Shown here: positions 1 through 5,581 of the stretch, piece after piece
Numbering within the stretch: position 1 is the stretch's first letter
Layout: every line of letters starts with the position of its first letter
Source: an uncultured Ectothiorhodospiraceae bacterium
Lineage (GTDB): Bacteria; Pseudomonadota; Gammaproteobacteria; UBA6429; Thiohalophilaceae
DNA: 5,652 bases
Assembly: GCA_947259425.1 (NCBI GenBank)
Contig: CAMYMO010000007.1
Location: 1-5,652, forward strand
Direction: 5' to 3'
The notes under the pieces: model-generated
What the model was told of the DNA's origin: nothing
Seen by the model: only the letters and a program-made list of their open reading frames with translations
Database searches by the model: none
Position numbers and translations under genes: made by a program

Positions 1-914
1 CCCGGTACACTGCTGCCGCCATAAACTTCCGTTGCTTCGAAGCGAAGTGGATTGAATCTTAGATTACCTCGTGCGATTACGGCAGAGAACTGCGCCATGG
101 TATCCAAAGTGGTTAAGCCATCCTGTCCACTATAGGTCACCCCATCAATCTCATAGATGGTCTCGTCGTTGGTGTGCACACGCAGGGTTCCAAATACTCG
201 TCGCCCAGTACGAATACGGTGATAGAAAGGCCGTATAAAGATCTCAAACGCATTGTCATCAACACTAACTTCTTTTAAGGGGCCACGCGTACGATGAATG
301 CGTGGGGTTTGTGGGTCCACTTCAACAACAAATACCGGATCAATGGTAATACTCACCGGATCGTCGACGCTAACCACATGCGATTCTTTTAAATCAAAAT
401 CCAACATCAGGTTTTTCGGAATCCCAGGCGCGATGGGTAACTGACTACGGCCTTCTAAGGTAATGCGTACTTCCAATTCGGTGACTGGTGCACCCGCATC
501 ATCTAGAAATTCGGTTACTTGCACGGCTTCACCGCTCGCATCTTCAACCCAGATATCGGCATTGCTGTAATCCAGTACCACACTGCCTTTTACATAAATT
601 CCACGCGGCACAGAGGCAGCGGTTAAGAATTCCGTCATCTCGGTATATTGCGCGAAATCGACCCGGGTATTCATTGGCAGGGTTTCTACCTCAGTACCGT
701 CCTGACGTTCCAGTTTGATCGAGACGACATCAACGGTGTAACTGATAAAATCGCCCTCGGCATCGGTTAAGGCGATCAACACTTCACCATTATCGCCTGA
801 CCCGGCGTCGCTACTGCCACCGCCACCACAGGCACTCAGGGCGAAACCGCCCAGTAGTAAAAAACTGAATAGGGTCAGGTATTTCGATACCCCATTTATG
901 ATTAATTTTTTCAC
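1..914 (-). CDS. DUF4382-like surface lipoprotein (3' end cut off)
   Basis: This reading frame is open from a GTG at 914 to the left edge, about 304 codons, so the C-terminus is missing. The protein starts MKKLIINGVSKYL, followed by a hydrophobic stretch and the lipobox LSAC with Cys29, so it should be a signal peptidase II lipoprotein. Residues +2 to +4 after Cys are Gly, which does not suggest inner-membrane retention, so the outer membrane is likely. A Gly/Ser/Asp tether (about 30-43) leads to a beta-rich domain beginning VLIALTDAEGDF (45-56) with VDVVSIKLERQDG after it. That pattern matches DUF4382 proteins, whose function is unknown. From about residue 215 another beta-rich segment may be DUF5666-like, which I hold weakly. 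The GTG start is chosen because AGGAGG sits 6 bases upstream and no ATG lies in frame near the signal peptide. It is divergent from the YezG-like gene. Family assignment is moderately sure and lipoprotein status very sure. Confidence 0.8.
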   Translation of the reverse strand, partial: MKKLIINGVSKYLTLFSFLLLGGFALSACGGGGSSDAGSGDNGEVLIALTDAEGDFISYTVDVVSIKLERQDGTEVETLPMNTRVDFAQYTEMTEFLTAASVPRGIYVKGSVVLDYSNADIWVEDASGEAVQVTEFLDDAGAPVTELEVRITLEGRSQLPIAPGIPKNLMLDFDLKESHVVSVDDPVSITIDPVFVVEVDPQTPRIHRTRGPLKEVSVDDNAFEIFIRPFYHRIRTGRRVFGTLRVHTNDETIYEIDGVTYSGQDGLTTLDTMAQFSAVIARGNLRFNPLRFEATEVYGGSSVP

Positions 915-920
915 GATATA

Positions 921-926
921 TCCTCC
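921..926 (-). promoter_or_regulatory. Strong Shine-Dalgarno site of the lipoprotein gene
   Basis: On the minus strand AGGAGG lies 6 bases before the GTG codon at 914-912. It is the only good ribosome binding site near the signal peptide, so it fixes the non-ATG start. Confidence 0.8.
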
Positions 927-1076
927 TAAATTGAAATCGGATGGCGTTGTTATTGTTGCCATAGGGGAAATAACGTGTCTGATATAAGACGGTTGACAGG
1001 AAAATAAGAAAATTTCGCAACTATATTATTAGTATCCTTTACAATCTCCCCCATTAAACATGATATTAAATGGATT

Positions 1077-1104
1077 TGAAGAATTTGATTTCTCAAATTC
1101 ATCA
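1077..1104. repeat. Inverted repeat in the lipoprotein/YezG-like divergent spacer
   Basis: GAATTTGA (1081-1088) and TCAAATTC (1093-1100) are perfect reverse complements around a 4-base TTTC loop. After one mismatch the arms continue with TGA/TCA, giving 11 of 12 pairs. It lies 46 bases upstream of the YezG-like start. It could be an operator between the divergent genes or an RNA hairpin in the leader. It has no T-run, so it is not a normal terminator. The rest of the spacer (915-1150) is AT-rich. I see no convincing sigma70 pair in it for either gene. Confidence 0.5.
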
Positions 1105-1150
1105 TGTACTAATATTAATTACAATTGAAGTTGGCCTTTGGGAGGTCTGC

Positions 1151-1480
1151 ATGTCCGAAGCAAGATTTGAACAATATAACGAAGTCATTAATAACCTGGT
1201 TGGTGAAAGTATAGGCTGCTCCCCAATGTCCTGGAATGCGGGCACGCTCACCATTGATTGTGACGGTACCGCGATACATTACAAATTAAAAAACCATGAA
1301 GATGAAAACAAGGCAAGCTTGAGTGATGAGTTGCGGGGGCTGTGTGAGCAACTTTATGTGTTAATGCGCGATAACGGCGATGTCTGGAATGCGGCCACCA
1401 TCAATTACTTTAAAAAAGAGGATACCTGGGGATTTAAGGTCGACTTTGAATATGCCCCGAGTGAAAACGAAAACTCATAG
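1151..1480 (+). CDS. Small acidic protein resembling YezG/DUF600 immunity proteins
   Basis: This is a 109-residue, acidic, cytoplasmic protein with no signal peptide or membrane segment. The C-terminal signature is DVWNAATINYF (78-87) followed by WGFKVDFEY (93-101). It resembles the 'W..(T/A)......(G)kf.vdFdYe' end of the DUF600/YezG family, whose studied members neutralise polymorphic toxins such as YeeF. The size also fits that family. The start at 1151 is chosen because GGAGG lies 5 bases upstream. An in-frame ATG at 1070 would add 27 residues but has no ribosome binding site and crosses the dyad at 1077-1104. No toxin gene is adjacent: greB follows in the same direction after about 80 bases. 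It could be an orphan immunity gene or a housekeeping use of the fold. The gene is clear, and the family match is moderate and made by eye. Confidence 0.75.
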   Translation: MSEARFEQYNEVINNLVGESIGCSPMSWNAGTLTIDCDGTAIHYKLKNHEDENKASLSDELRGLCEQLYVLMRDNGDVWNAATINYFKKEDTWGFKVDFEYAPSENENS

Positions 1481-1494
1481 GGCCAAAATTTAAC

Positions 1495-1554
1495 ACCTGG
1501 ATAACACTTCGATTCCAATTCACGTTATGCTAAGACTTCGAACAAAATCCAGGT
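1495..1554 (+). promoter_or_regulatory. Inverted repeat enclosing the greB leader and its ribosome binding site
   Basis: ACCTGGAT (1495-1502) and ATCCAGGT (1547-1554) are perfect 8-base reverse complements separated by 44 bases. The right arm contains the AGG (1551-1553) that must serve as the greB Shine-Dalgarno site. A 7-base direct repeat ACTTCGA lies inside at 1506-1512 and 1535-1541. In RNA that reads through from the upstream gene the arms could pair and hide the ribosome binding site. RNA started inside the loop would lack the left arm. The repeat is seen directly. The regulatory role is inferred. Confidence 0.35.
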
Positions 1555-1562
1555 AAATGAAC

Positions 1563-2060
1563 ATGGGTCGTTATCGTCCCCCTGCCCCAAAATCTGCACC
1601 CTATATTACGCATGAGGGTTATGACCGACTTGAGCAAGAGCTTAATGCTTTATGGAAACGTCGTGCCGACGTCACCAAAGCCTTGAGTGCAGCCGCCGCT
1701 GAAGGTGACCGCTCTGAAAATGCAGAATATATTTACCGTAAAAAAGAGCTGCGTGAAATTGACCGGCGTATTCGCTATCTGCAAAAACGTCTGCCAGAAC
1801 TCACCAAGGTTGACTCTACCCCTTCCGACCCGAGCAAAATCTTCTTTGGTGCCTGGGTTGAACTTGAAGATGAGCAAGGTGAACGTCACCAATACCGCAT
1901 CGTTGGCGCTGACGAGATTGGCGACGATCCTCGCTATATCAGCATGGATGCCCCATTAGCGAAAGGCCTGTTTAAGCGCCAAGCAGACGATGAAGTGCAG
2001 ATCCAAAGCCCGAAGGGTGAACAGATTTATTCAATAATTTCAATATGTTATAATCAATAA
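1563..2060 (+). CDS. greB: Transcript cleavage/elongation factor GreB
   Basis: GreB enters the secondary channel of RNA polymerase and stimulates cleavage of backtracked RNA so that stalled complexes can restart. The 165-residue protein has the two expected parts. The first is an N-terminal antiparallel coiled coil (about 14-88) with the tip motif GDRSENAEY, whose acidic residues D49 and E52 correspond to the metal-coordinating pair of Gre factors. The second is a C-terminal globular domain opening with FFGAWVELED and containing YRIVGADEIG. The arginine in GDRSEN and the REIDRRIRYL segment are typical of GreB rather than GreA (GDLSEN). Length is close to the E. coli protein (158 residues) plus a short MGRYRPP extension seen in pseudomonad-type GreBs. 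I chose the second ATG (1563): it is 9 bases from the AGG at 1551-1553 and gives the conserved MGRYRPP start. The ATG at 1557 is only 3 bases from that site and would add two residues. All key residues are present. Confidence 0.96.
   Translation: MGRYRPPAPKSAPYITHEGYDRLEQELNALWKRRADVTKALSAAAAEGDRSENAEYIYRKKELREIDRRIRYLQKRLPELTKVDSTPSDPSKIFFGAWVELEDEQGERHQYRIVGADEIGDDPRYISMDAPLAKGLFKRQADDEVQIQSPKGEQIYSIISICYNQ
2026..2054 (+). promoter_or_regulatory. Possible extended -10 promoter in the 3' end of greB
   Basis: TGT followed by a perfect TATAAT (2049-2054) forms an extended -10 element. TTTATT (2026-2031) sits 17 bases upstream as a weak -35. Transcription would start near 2061, just after the greB stop, and give the kinase operon a leader of about 210 bases. 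The region is AT-rich and the element overlaps coding sequence, so chance is a real alternative. Confidence 0.35.
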
Positions 2061-2162
2061 GCAGCTCAGACCGGGCATAACCCAGGATGCGCACATATAC
2101 GTTATAATAATCACTCTGTAGAAAAAACTAGCAGAAATTTAACAAGAATTAATCAAAAACAT

Positions 2163-2181
2163 CCCCTATATGGGGTTATTT
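2163..2181 (+). terminator. Weak hairpin after greB, possible terminator
   Basis: CCCC (2163-2166) and GGGG (2172-2175) flank a TATAT loop and are followed by TTATTT. A-rich sequence upstream can add a few interrupted pairs. The stem is short for an intrinsic terminator, but it is the only GC stem with a T-rich tail between greB and the kinase. If it works, the kinase operon needs a promoter downstream of it. Confidence 0.3.
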
Positions 2182-2212
2182 CGCGATAAAATTAACAACT
2201 GAAATGGAATTC

Positions 2213-2233
2213 AGAATCCCCCTTCTTGATTCT
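2213..2233. repeat. Small dyad upstream of the kinase gene
   Basis: AGAATC (2213-2218) and GATTCT (2228-2233) are exact reverse complements with a 9-base spacer. The right arm overlaps the proposed -35 hexamer at 2226-2231. It could be an operator, but a six-base dyad can arise by chance in AT-rich DNA. Confidence 0.25.
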
Positions 2234-2253
2234 AAACAGATGCTAACTAGAAC
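2226..2253 (+). promoter_or_regulatory. Possible promoter of the kinase/haem-sensor operon
   Basis: TTGATT (2226-2231, four of six consensus) is followed after 16 bases by TAGAAC (2248-2253, four of six). The start would be near 2260, leaving a leader of only about 12 bases. That would agree with the poor ribosome binding site of the kinase gene, where a GAG at 2257-2259 is 12 bases from the ATG. Weak by sequence alone. Confidence 0.3.
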
Positions 2254-2271
2254 ATTGAGAACATCGTTTAA

Positions 2272-3657
2272 ATGAAGAATCCGCTTTACACACTCAAATC
2301 CGGCAGCACGATTGAAAATTACCAAATCTCGCGTGTGCTTGGCGTCGGCGGATTTGGCATCACTTACCAGGCCCATGACTTAAACCTAGACGTCGCCGTT
2401 GCGGTCAAAGAATATTTTCCCCATGGTCTGGCCGTGCGAGAAGCCGATGGTATCTCTGTCGGAGCAAAGTCTAATAAAGATGAACATGTTTATGAATATG
2501 GGCTACAACGTTATCTTGATGAAGCGCGGATCCTGGCGCAATTTAAAAATCAAAGCATCGTACGCGTATCTCGATATGTTGAAAAAAATGGTACCGCCTA
2601 CATCATCATGGACTATGAGGAAGGGGTACCGCTCAGCCGCTATTTGATGCGTTGCAAAAAACTGACGGAAGTTGAAATCAAAAATGTATTCCGTCCTATC
2701 TTACGCGGGCTGACGCATGTGCATGATAAAGAATATTTACATCGTGATGTCAAACCATCCAATATCTATTTGCGTAAAAAAGGCTTACCGGTACTACTGG
2801 ACTTTGGTGCCGCCCGCCAGGCCCTGAACCAGCATGGGCGGAGTATTACCAACCTGGGAACACATGGTTATGCTCCTATCGAGCAATTCACCACTCAGGA
2901 ACGACAGGGTCCATGGTCTGATATCTATGGTGTGGGCGCAACAATCTATCACTGTATGATGGGGGCGGCACCGATGACCGCACTGGATCGAGTCTCAGCC
3001 CTCCATGATGGTCGCCATGATCCCATGCAACCGGCTAAACGGCTGGGCAAAAATAAATATTCAAATGAATTACTCGAAGCGGTTGATTGGATGTTGAGTG
3101 TCCGTACTAAGGATCGACCACAGGATATCAATGAAATTGTCTCAGCCTTTTCACTCACCAGCAACCAACACAATACGATCCTCACCGAAACTGATGTGGA
3201 TTGGGATACCGAATTGATTGCCCAGGCCGAACGACATCTTGCCAAATATTTAGGCCCGCTCGCGCAAACCATTGTCAAACAAAGCATGAGCAAATCAGCC
3301 AGTATTGAAGACCTCTATCGGTTATTAGGTCAACACATCGACGATTCAAAAGAACGAGACCTTTTCCTGAATAGCGTCCAGGCCAGTTCATCGCTGACCT
3401 CGAAGGTGAAAAAAGGCCAGGCTCAACGAGATCAAAACATAGCCGATCTAAAAACGGTAAAAGTCACTCGCATCAGCCCTGGCATGCTTAAAACAATGGA
3501 AGAGCAACTCGCAGCGCATATTGGCCCATTAGCCCTCATGTTAGTTAAAGATGCCGTCAAAAATGGCTCTGATTTAGAGTCAATTATTGATATATTATGC
3601 GAAGAATTACCCACCGAGAAACAACGAAATCAATTTCGTGAACAGCTCGCATTTTAA
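2272..3657 (+). CDS. Hanks-type Ser/Thr protein kinase with duplicated C-terminal module
   Basis: This 461-residue soluble protein should transfer phosphate from ATP to Ser/Thr of partner proteins. All canonical elements are present: the glycine loop GVGGFG (24-29), the ATP lysine K46 in VAVKEYFP, the likely helix-C glutamate E84, and the catalytic loop HRDVKPSN (157-164, base D159, N164). Also present are DFG (177-179), the APE-like APIE (201-204), D217 in SDIYG and R282 in DRP. It should be active. VKEYFP and GYAPIEQF are typical of a kinase group common in proteobacteria. Residues about 314-370 and 404-460 form two copies of a roughly 55-residue helical module, each with 'LA..(L/I)GPLA...VK' and ending 'R..F', offset by exactly 90 residues. 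There is no transmembrane segment or extracellular sensor. The next gene starts 27 bases downstream on the same strand and supplies membrane and sensing parts. Substrate is unknown. The start is the first ATG of the frame and keeps the kinase fold complete. Confidence 0.95.
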   Translation: MKNPLYTLKSGSTIENYQISRVLGVGGFGITYQAHDLNLDVAVAVKEYFPHGLAVREADGISVGAKSNKDEHVYEYGLQRYLDEARILAQFKNQSIVRVSRYVEKNGTAYIIMDYEEGVPLSRYLMRCKKLTEVEIKNVFRPILRGLTHVHDKEYLHRDVKPSNIYLRKKGLPVLLDFGAARQALNQHGRSITNLGTHGYAPIEQFTTQERQGPWSDIYGVGATIYHCMMGAAPMTALDRVSALHDGRHDPMQPAKRLGKNKYSNELLEAVDWMLSVRTKDRPQDINEIVSAFSLTSNQHNTILTETDVDWDTELIAQAERHLAKYLGPLAQTIVKQSMSKSASIEDLYRLLGQHIDDSKERDLFLNSVQASSSLTSKVKKGQAQRDQNIADLKTVKVTRISPGMLKTMEEQLAAHIGPLALMLVKDAVKNGSDLESIIDILCEELPTEKQRNQFREQLAF

Positions 3658-3684
3658 AAAAACGAATAATAATTTGAGAAAACT

Positions 3685-4581
3685 ATGCGTATTGCCACAA
3701 AATTTAATCTTGTCCTGATCAGCATATTATCCCTCGCGCTTGTCGGCGCAGGATTTTTTAGCTTCAAATTATTACAAGATAATGCTCAACGTGAAGTCGT
3801 CGACCATGCAGGTATGATGATGGAAACTGCATTGGCTATCCGTGGCTATACCGTCAGCGAAGTCCGTCCGTTACTCAAAGCCCAAATGCAGCATACCTTT
3901 TTACCGCAATCCGTACCTGCCTATGCGGCTACCAAAAGCTTTGAAGCCTTGCGTAAACAACCGAACCATCAGGAATATTCTTATAAAGAAGCCACATTAA
4001 ACCCGACCAACCCTTTAAACCGAGCCACCGATTGGGAAAATGATATTATTCGAGCTTTCAGGGATGGGGCGGGTGGTAAACAGGTTTTGACGGTCCGAGA
4101 AACCGCCCGAGGACCGTTATTACATTTGGCCCGCCCGATTAAAATTAAAAAACAGGGTTGCTTAACCTGCCATGGTCGGGCCGATGATGCACCCAAGTCA
4201 ATGCTCGCACTTTACAATAGTCGCTCGAATGGGTTTGGCTGGAAATTAAATGAAATTGTCGGCGCACAAATTGTTACCGTACCGATTGCGGTTCCGCGCG
4301 AAGCCGCAAACCAGGCGTTTATGAACTTTATGTTAATCATGGTATCCATTTTTGTATTCATGATCATCGCCTTAAATATCTTATTACGTAAAATCATCAT
4401 CAAGCCGATTATTCAAATGGCCGAGCAGGCCAATGAAATCAGTATGGGACAAATGACTTCACCCGAATTTAATGAAGCGGGGAAAGATGAGTTATCAACT
4501 CTGGGAACTTCGTTTAACCGTATGCGCCGTAGTCTGCAAAAAGCCATTCGTATGCTTGAAGATAAAAATCCTAGAAAATAG
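3685..4581 (+). CDS. Membrane c-type haem sensor: Tll0287-like (DUF3365) domain plus HAMP
   Basis: This 298-residue protein has a first membrane helix at about 8-28, a periplasmic domain at about 29-211, a second helix at about 212-234 and a cytoplasmic HAMP domain at about 235-290. The HAMP begins RKIIIKPI and ends DELSTLGTSFNRM. The periplasmic part reads RGYTVSEVRPLL (53-64), PAYAATKSFEAL (78-89) and one CLTCH haem c attachment motif (159-163). It then has a GW...EIVGAQIVTVP segment, as in Tll0287-like/DUF3365 proteins, a PAS-like haem fold. It likely senses redox state or a ligand and relays it through HAMP. The protein ends about eight residues after HAMP, so no histidine kinase, cyclase or methyl-accepting domain is attached. 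The kinase 27 bases upstream is the obvious candidate output. The only cysteines are C159 and C162. A modest GAG site lies 6 bases before the ATG. The architecture is sure, and the signal and partner are inferred. Confidence 0.92.
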   Translation: MRIATKFNLVLISILSLALVGAGFFSFKLLQDNAQREVVDHAGMMMETALAIRGYTVSEVRPLLKAQMQHTFLPQSVPAYAATKSFEALRKQPNHQEYSYKEATLNPTNPLNRATDWENDIIRAFRDGAGGKQVLTVRETARGPLLHLARPIKIKKQGCLTCHGRADDAPKSMLALYNSRSNGFGWKLNEIVGAQIVTVPIAVPREAANQAFMNFMLIMVSIFVFMIIALNILLRKIIIKPIIQMAEQANEISMGQMTSPEFNEAGKDELSTLGTSFNRMRRSLQKAIRMLEDKNPRK

Positions 4582-4589
4582 TCTATAGC

Positions 4590-4607
4590 AACGACATCCT
4601 AGTCGTT
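4590..4607. terminator. Dyad between convergent genes, possible bidirectional terminator
   Basis: AACGAC (4590-4595) and GTCGTT (4602-4607) are perfect arms around a 6-base loop. They lie in the 25-base gap between the haem-sensor stop (4579-4581) and the lysR stop codon (4607-4609), whose last base the right arm touches. On the minus strand the hairpin is followed by an AT-rich stretch ending TATTTT. On the plus strand there is no T-run. The position suits termination of both converging transcripts, but the hairpin is weak. Confidence 0.4.
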
Positions 4608-5452
4608 CACAAATAGCTGGAAACATCTTTAATTAAAATACTTTGTGAACGCGAAGGCAAACAAACTTTATAGTAAGCAAACGACTTTTTACCAGGAAAG
4701 GGGTGAACCTTAACCTGCGTTTTAAAAGGATGTTTTTCTACTAAACGACGTGGAAACACCGACATACCAAATCCAAGCGCAATACATTGTAGTATTGTTT
4801 CAATCGAAAAAAGATACTGTTGGCGCTCGGAAACCAATCCTAGATCATTACAAAATTGTATTAGTGCCTGTCCAAAAAAACAGGCGTTATCAAGTAACAT
4901 CGGTTGTAAACCAGATAAATCTTCAGTACGAAGTTGCTTGACCGAACGTGGCGTGACAACACAAAGTTCCGCAGGGATACTTTTTATAACGTGTATATTG
5001 GTTGGTTTTTTCCGTGCAATTACCACACCGATATCGATTAAGTTATTCTCGAGGTATTCAAAAATTTGATGAGAGTACCCCATTTTTATCTCTACCCGGG
5101 TAGAAGGATGATCCTTGATCCATTTAGCCAGTGGCGTATGTAAATAGGTTCTCATAAACGTATCGGGCACACCAAAAGTAAGCCGGGATGGTAAGGTGGT
5201 CGTACTGACCTCTCGAATGATATCTTGTTCAAGCAAAAACATCTCTTGAGCATAGGGCAATAATTTCTCACCATATTCAGTCAAATGCATTCCCTTCTTT
5301 GACCTGCTAAACAGGGTACAGTCCAGCTCGTCTTCGAGCTGTTTAAGTCGTGCGGATAGATTCGACTGCACGTAGTTTAATCGGTTAGCCGCTTTGGTCA
5401 GTGACTTCTCTTCGGCGATAGCGACAAATACTCGTAGTAAATGAAGATCCAT
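4607..5452 (-). CDS. LysR-type transcriptional regulator
   Basis: This 281-residue DNA-binding regulator has an N-terminal winged helix-turn-helix (about 1-60). The recognition part is SLTKAANRLNYVQSNLSARLKQLEDEL (17-43), with LF.R...G..LTEYGE following, the hallmark of the LysR family. A linker helix (about 65-85) leads to the periplasmic-binding-like effector domain (about 90-281), which contains SIETILQCIALGFGMSVFP (216-234), typical of the second effector subdomain. It is slightly shorter than most family members (about 290-310) but looks complete. The start is supported by GGGAG 5 bases upstream of the ATG. It is divergent from a gene at 5582, with dyads between them, so it probably regulates that gene and itself. 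The effector cannot be told from sequence, and no subfamily name (such as CysB or OxyR) is justified. Confidence 0.95.
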   Translation of the reverse strand: MDLHLLRVFVAIAEEKSLTKAANRLNYVQSNLSARLKQLEDELDCTLFSRSKKGMHLTEYGEKLLPYAQEMFLLEQDIIREVSTTTLPSRLTFGVPDTFMRTYLHTPLAKWIKDHPSTRVEIKMGYSHQIFEYLENNLIDIGVVIARKKPTNIHVIKSIPAELCVVTPRSVKQLRTEDLSGLQPMLLDNACFFGQALIQFCNDLGLVSERQQYLFSIETILQCIALGFGMSVFPRRLVEKHPFKTQVKVHPFPGKKSFAYYKVCLPSRSQSILIKDVSSYL

Positions 5453-5467
5453 ATTTGCTCCCTTTCA

Positions 5468-5509
5468 ATCGTTCGTTTTTTATGAACGATATGTTCATTA
5501 TATATCGTT
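5468..5509. promoter_or_regulatory. Interlocked dyads, probable operator of the LysR-type regulator
   Basis: Three half-sites share the core ATCGTT or its complement: 5468-5473, 5485-5490 (inverted) and 5504-5509. They build ATCGTTC-N9-GAACGAT (5468-5490), which contains the T-N11-A pattern of LysR-family sites (T5473, A5485), and AACGATAT-N9-ATATCGTT (5485-5509). A third dyad, ATGAAC-N5-GTTCAT (5482-5498), overlaps both. The first dyad is centred at 5479, near -65 of the predicted rightward start. The array also covers the lysR -10 box, as expected for autorepression. The repeats are seen directly. Binding by the neighbouring regulator is inferred. Confidence 0.65.
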
Positions 5510-5525
5510 ATATTTGCATACACAA
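5497..5525 (-). promoter_or_regulatory. Promoter of the lysR-type gene
   Basis: On the minus strand a perfect TATAAT (5502-5497) lies 17 bases from TTGTGT (5525-5520), which keeps the TTG of the -35 consensus. The start would be near 5490, giving a leader of about 38 bases. The dyads at 5468-5509 cover the -10 and start site. Confidence 0.55.
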
Positions 5526-5531
5526 TTTCGC

Positions 5532-5537
5532 TATATT
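5532..5537 (+). promoter_or_regulatory. -10 box of the gene divergent from lysR
   Basis: TATATT (five of six consensus) lies 44 bases before the ATG at 5582. No good -35 stands 16-18 bases upstream, which fits a promoter needing an activator bound to the dyads further upstream. Confidence 0.4.
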
Positions 5538-5581
5538 ACCCATCAACTTAGCGAATAAACAAAAGCTTTACGAGGTATATC

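Noticed and set aside
488..718. Plus-strand open frame within the lipoprotein gene
   Set aside because: It lies wholly antisense to a lipoprotein frame with signal peptide and strong start signal. Its His/Arg-rich translation looks like a shadow.
811..1020. Minus-strand open frame crossing the lipoprotein start
   Set aside because: It is out of frame with the lipoprotein gene, lacks a ribosome binding site of its own and shows no protein-like pattern.
1070..1150. A 27-residue N-terminal extension of the YezG-like protein from the ATG at 1070
   Set aside because: There is no ribosome binding site before 1070, the stretch covers the 1077-1104 dyad, and GGAGG sits ideally before the ATG at 1151.
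1650..1959. Open frames on both strands inside greB
   Set aside because: They overlap the unmistakable GreB frame and show no domain signature.
2103..2108. Perfect TATAAT as a separate promoter of the kinase
   Set aside because: No acceptable -35 or extended -10 accompanies it, so it is noted only as part of the spacer.
2949..3293. 114-codon minus-strand frame inside the kinase gene
   Set aside because: It is antisense to conserved kinase motifs. Its length is explained by codon bias of the real gene.
3658..3684. Terminator or promoter between the kinase and haem-sensor genes
   Set aside because: The 27-base gap is A-rich with no hairpin and is too short for a separate promoter. Co-transcription is the simpler reading.
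4750..4941. Plus-strand frame inside the lysR-type gene
   Set aside because: It is antisense to the conserved effector domain and has no start signals.
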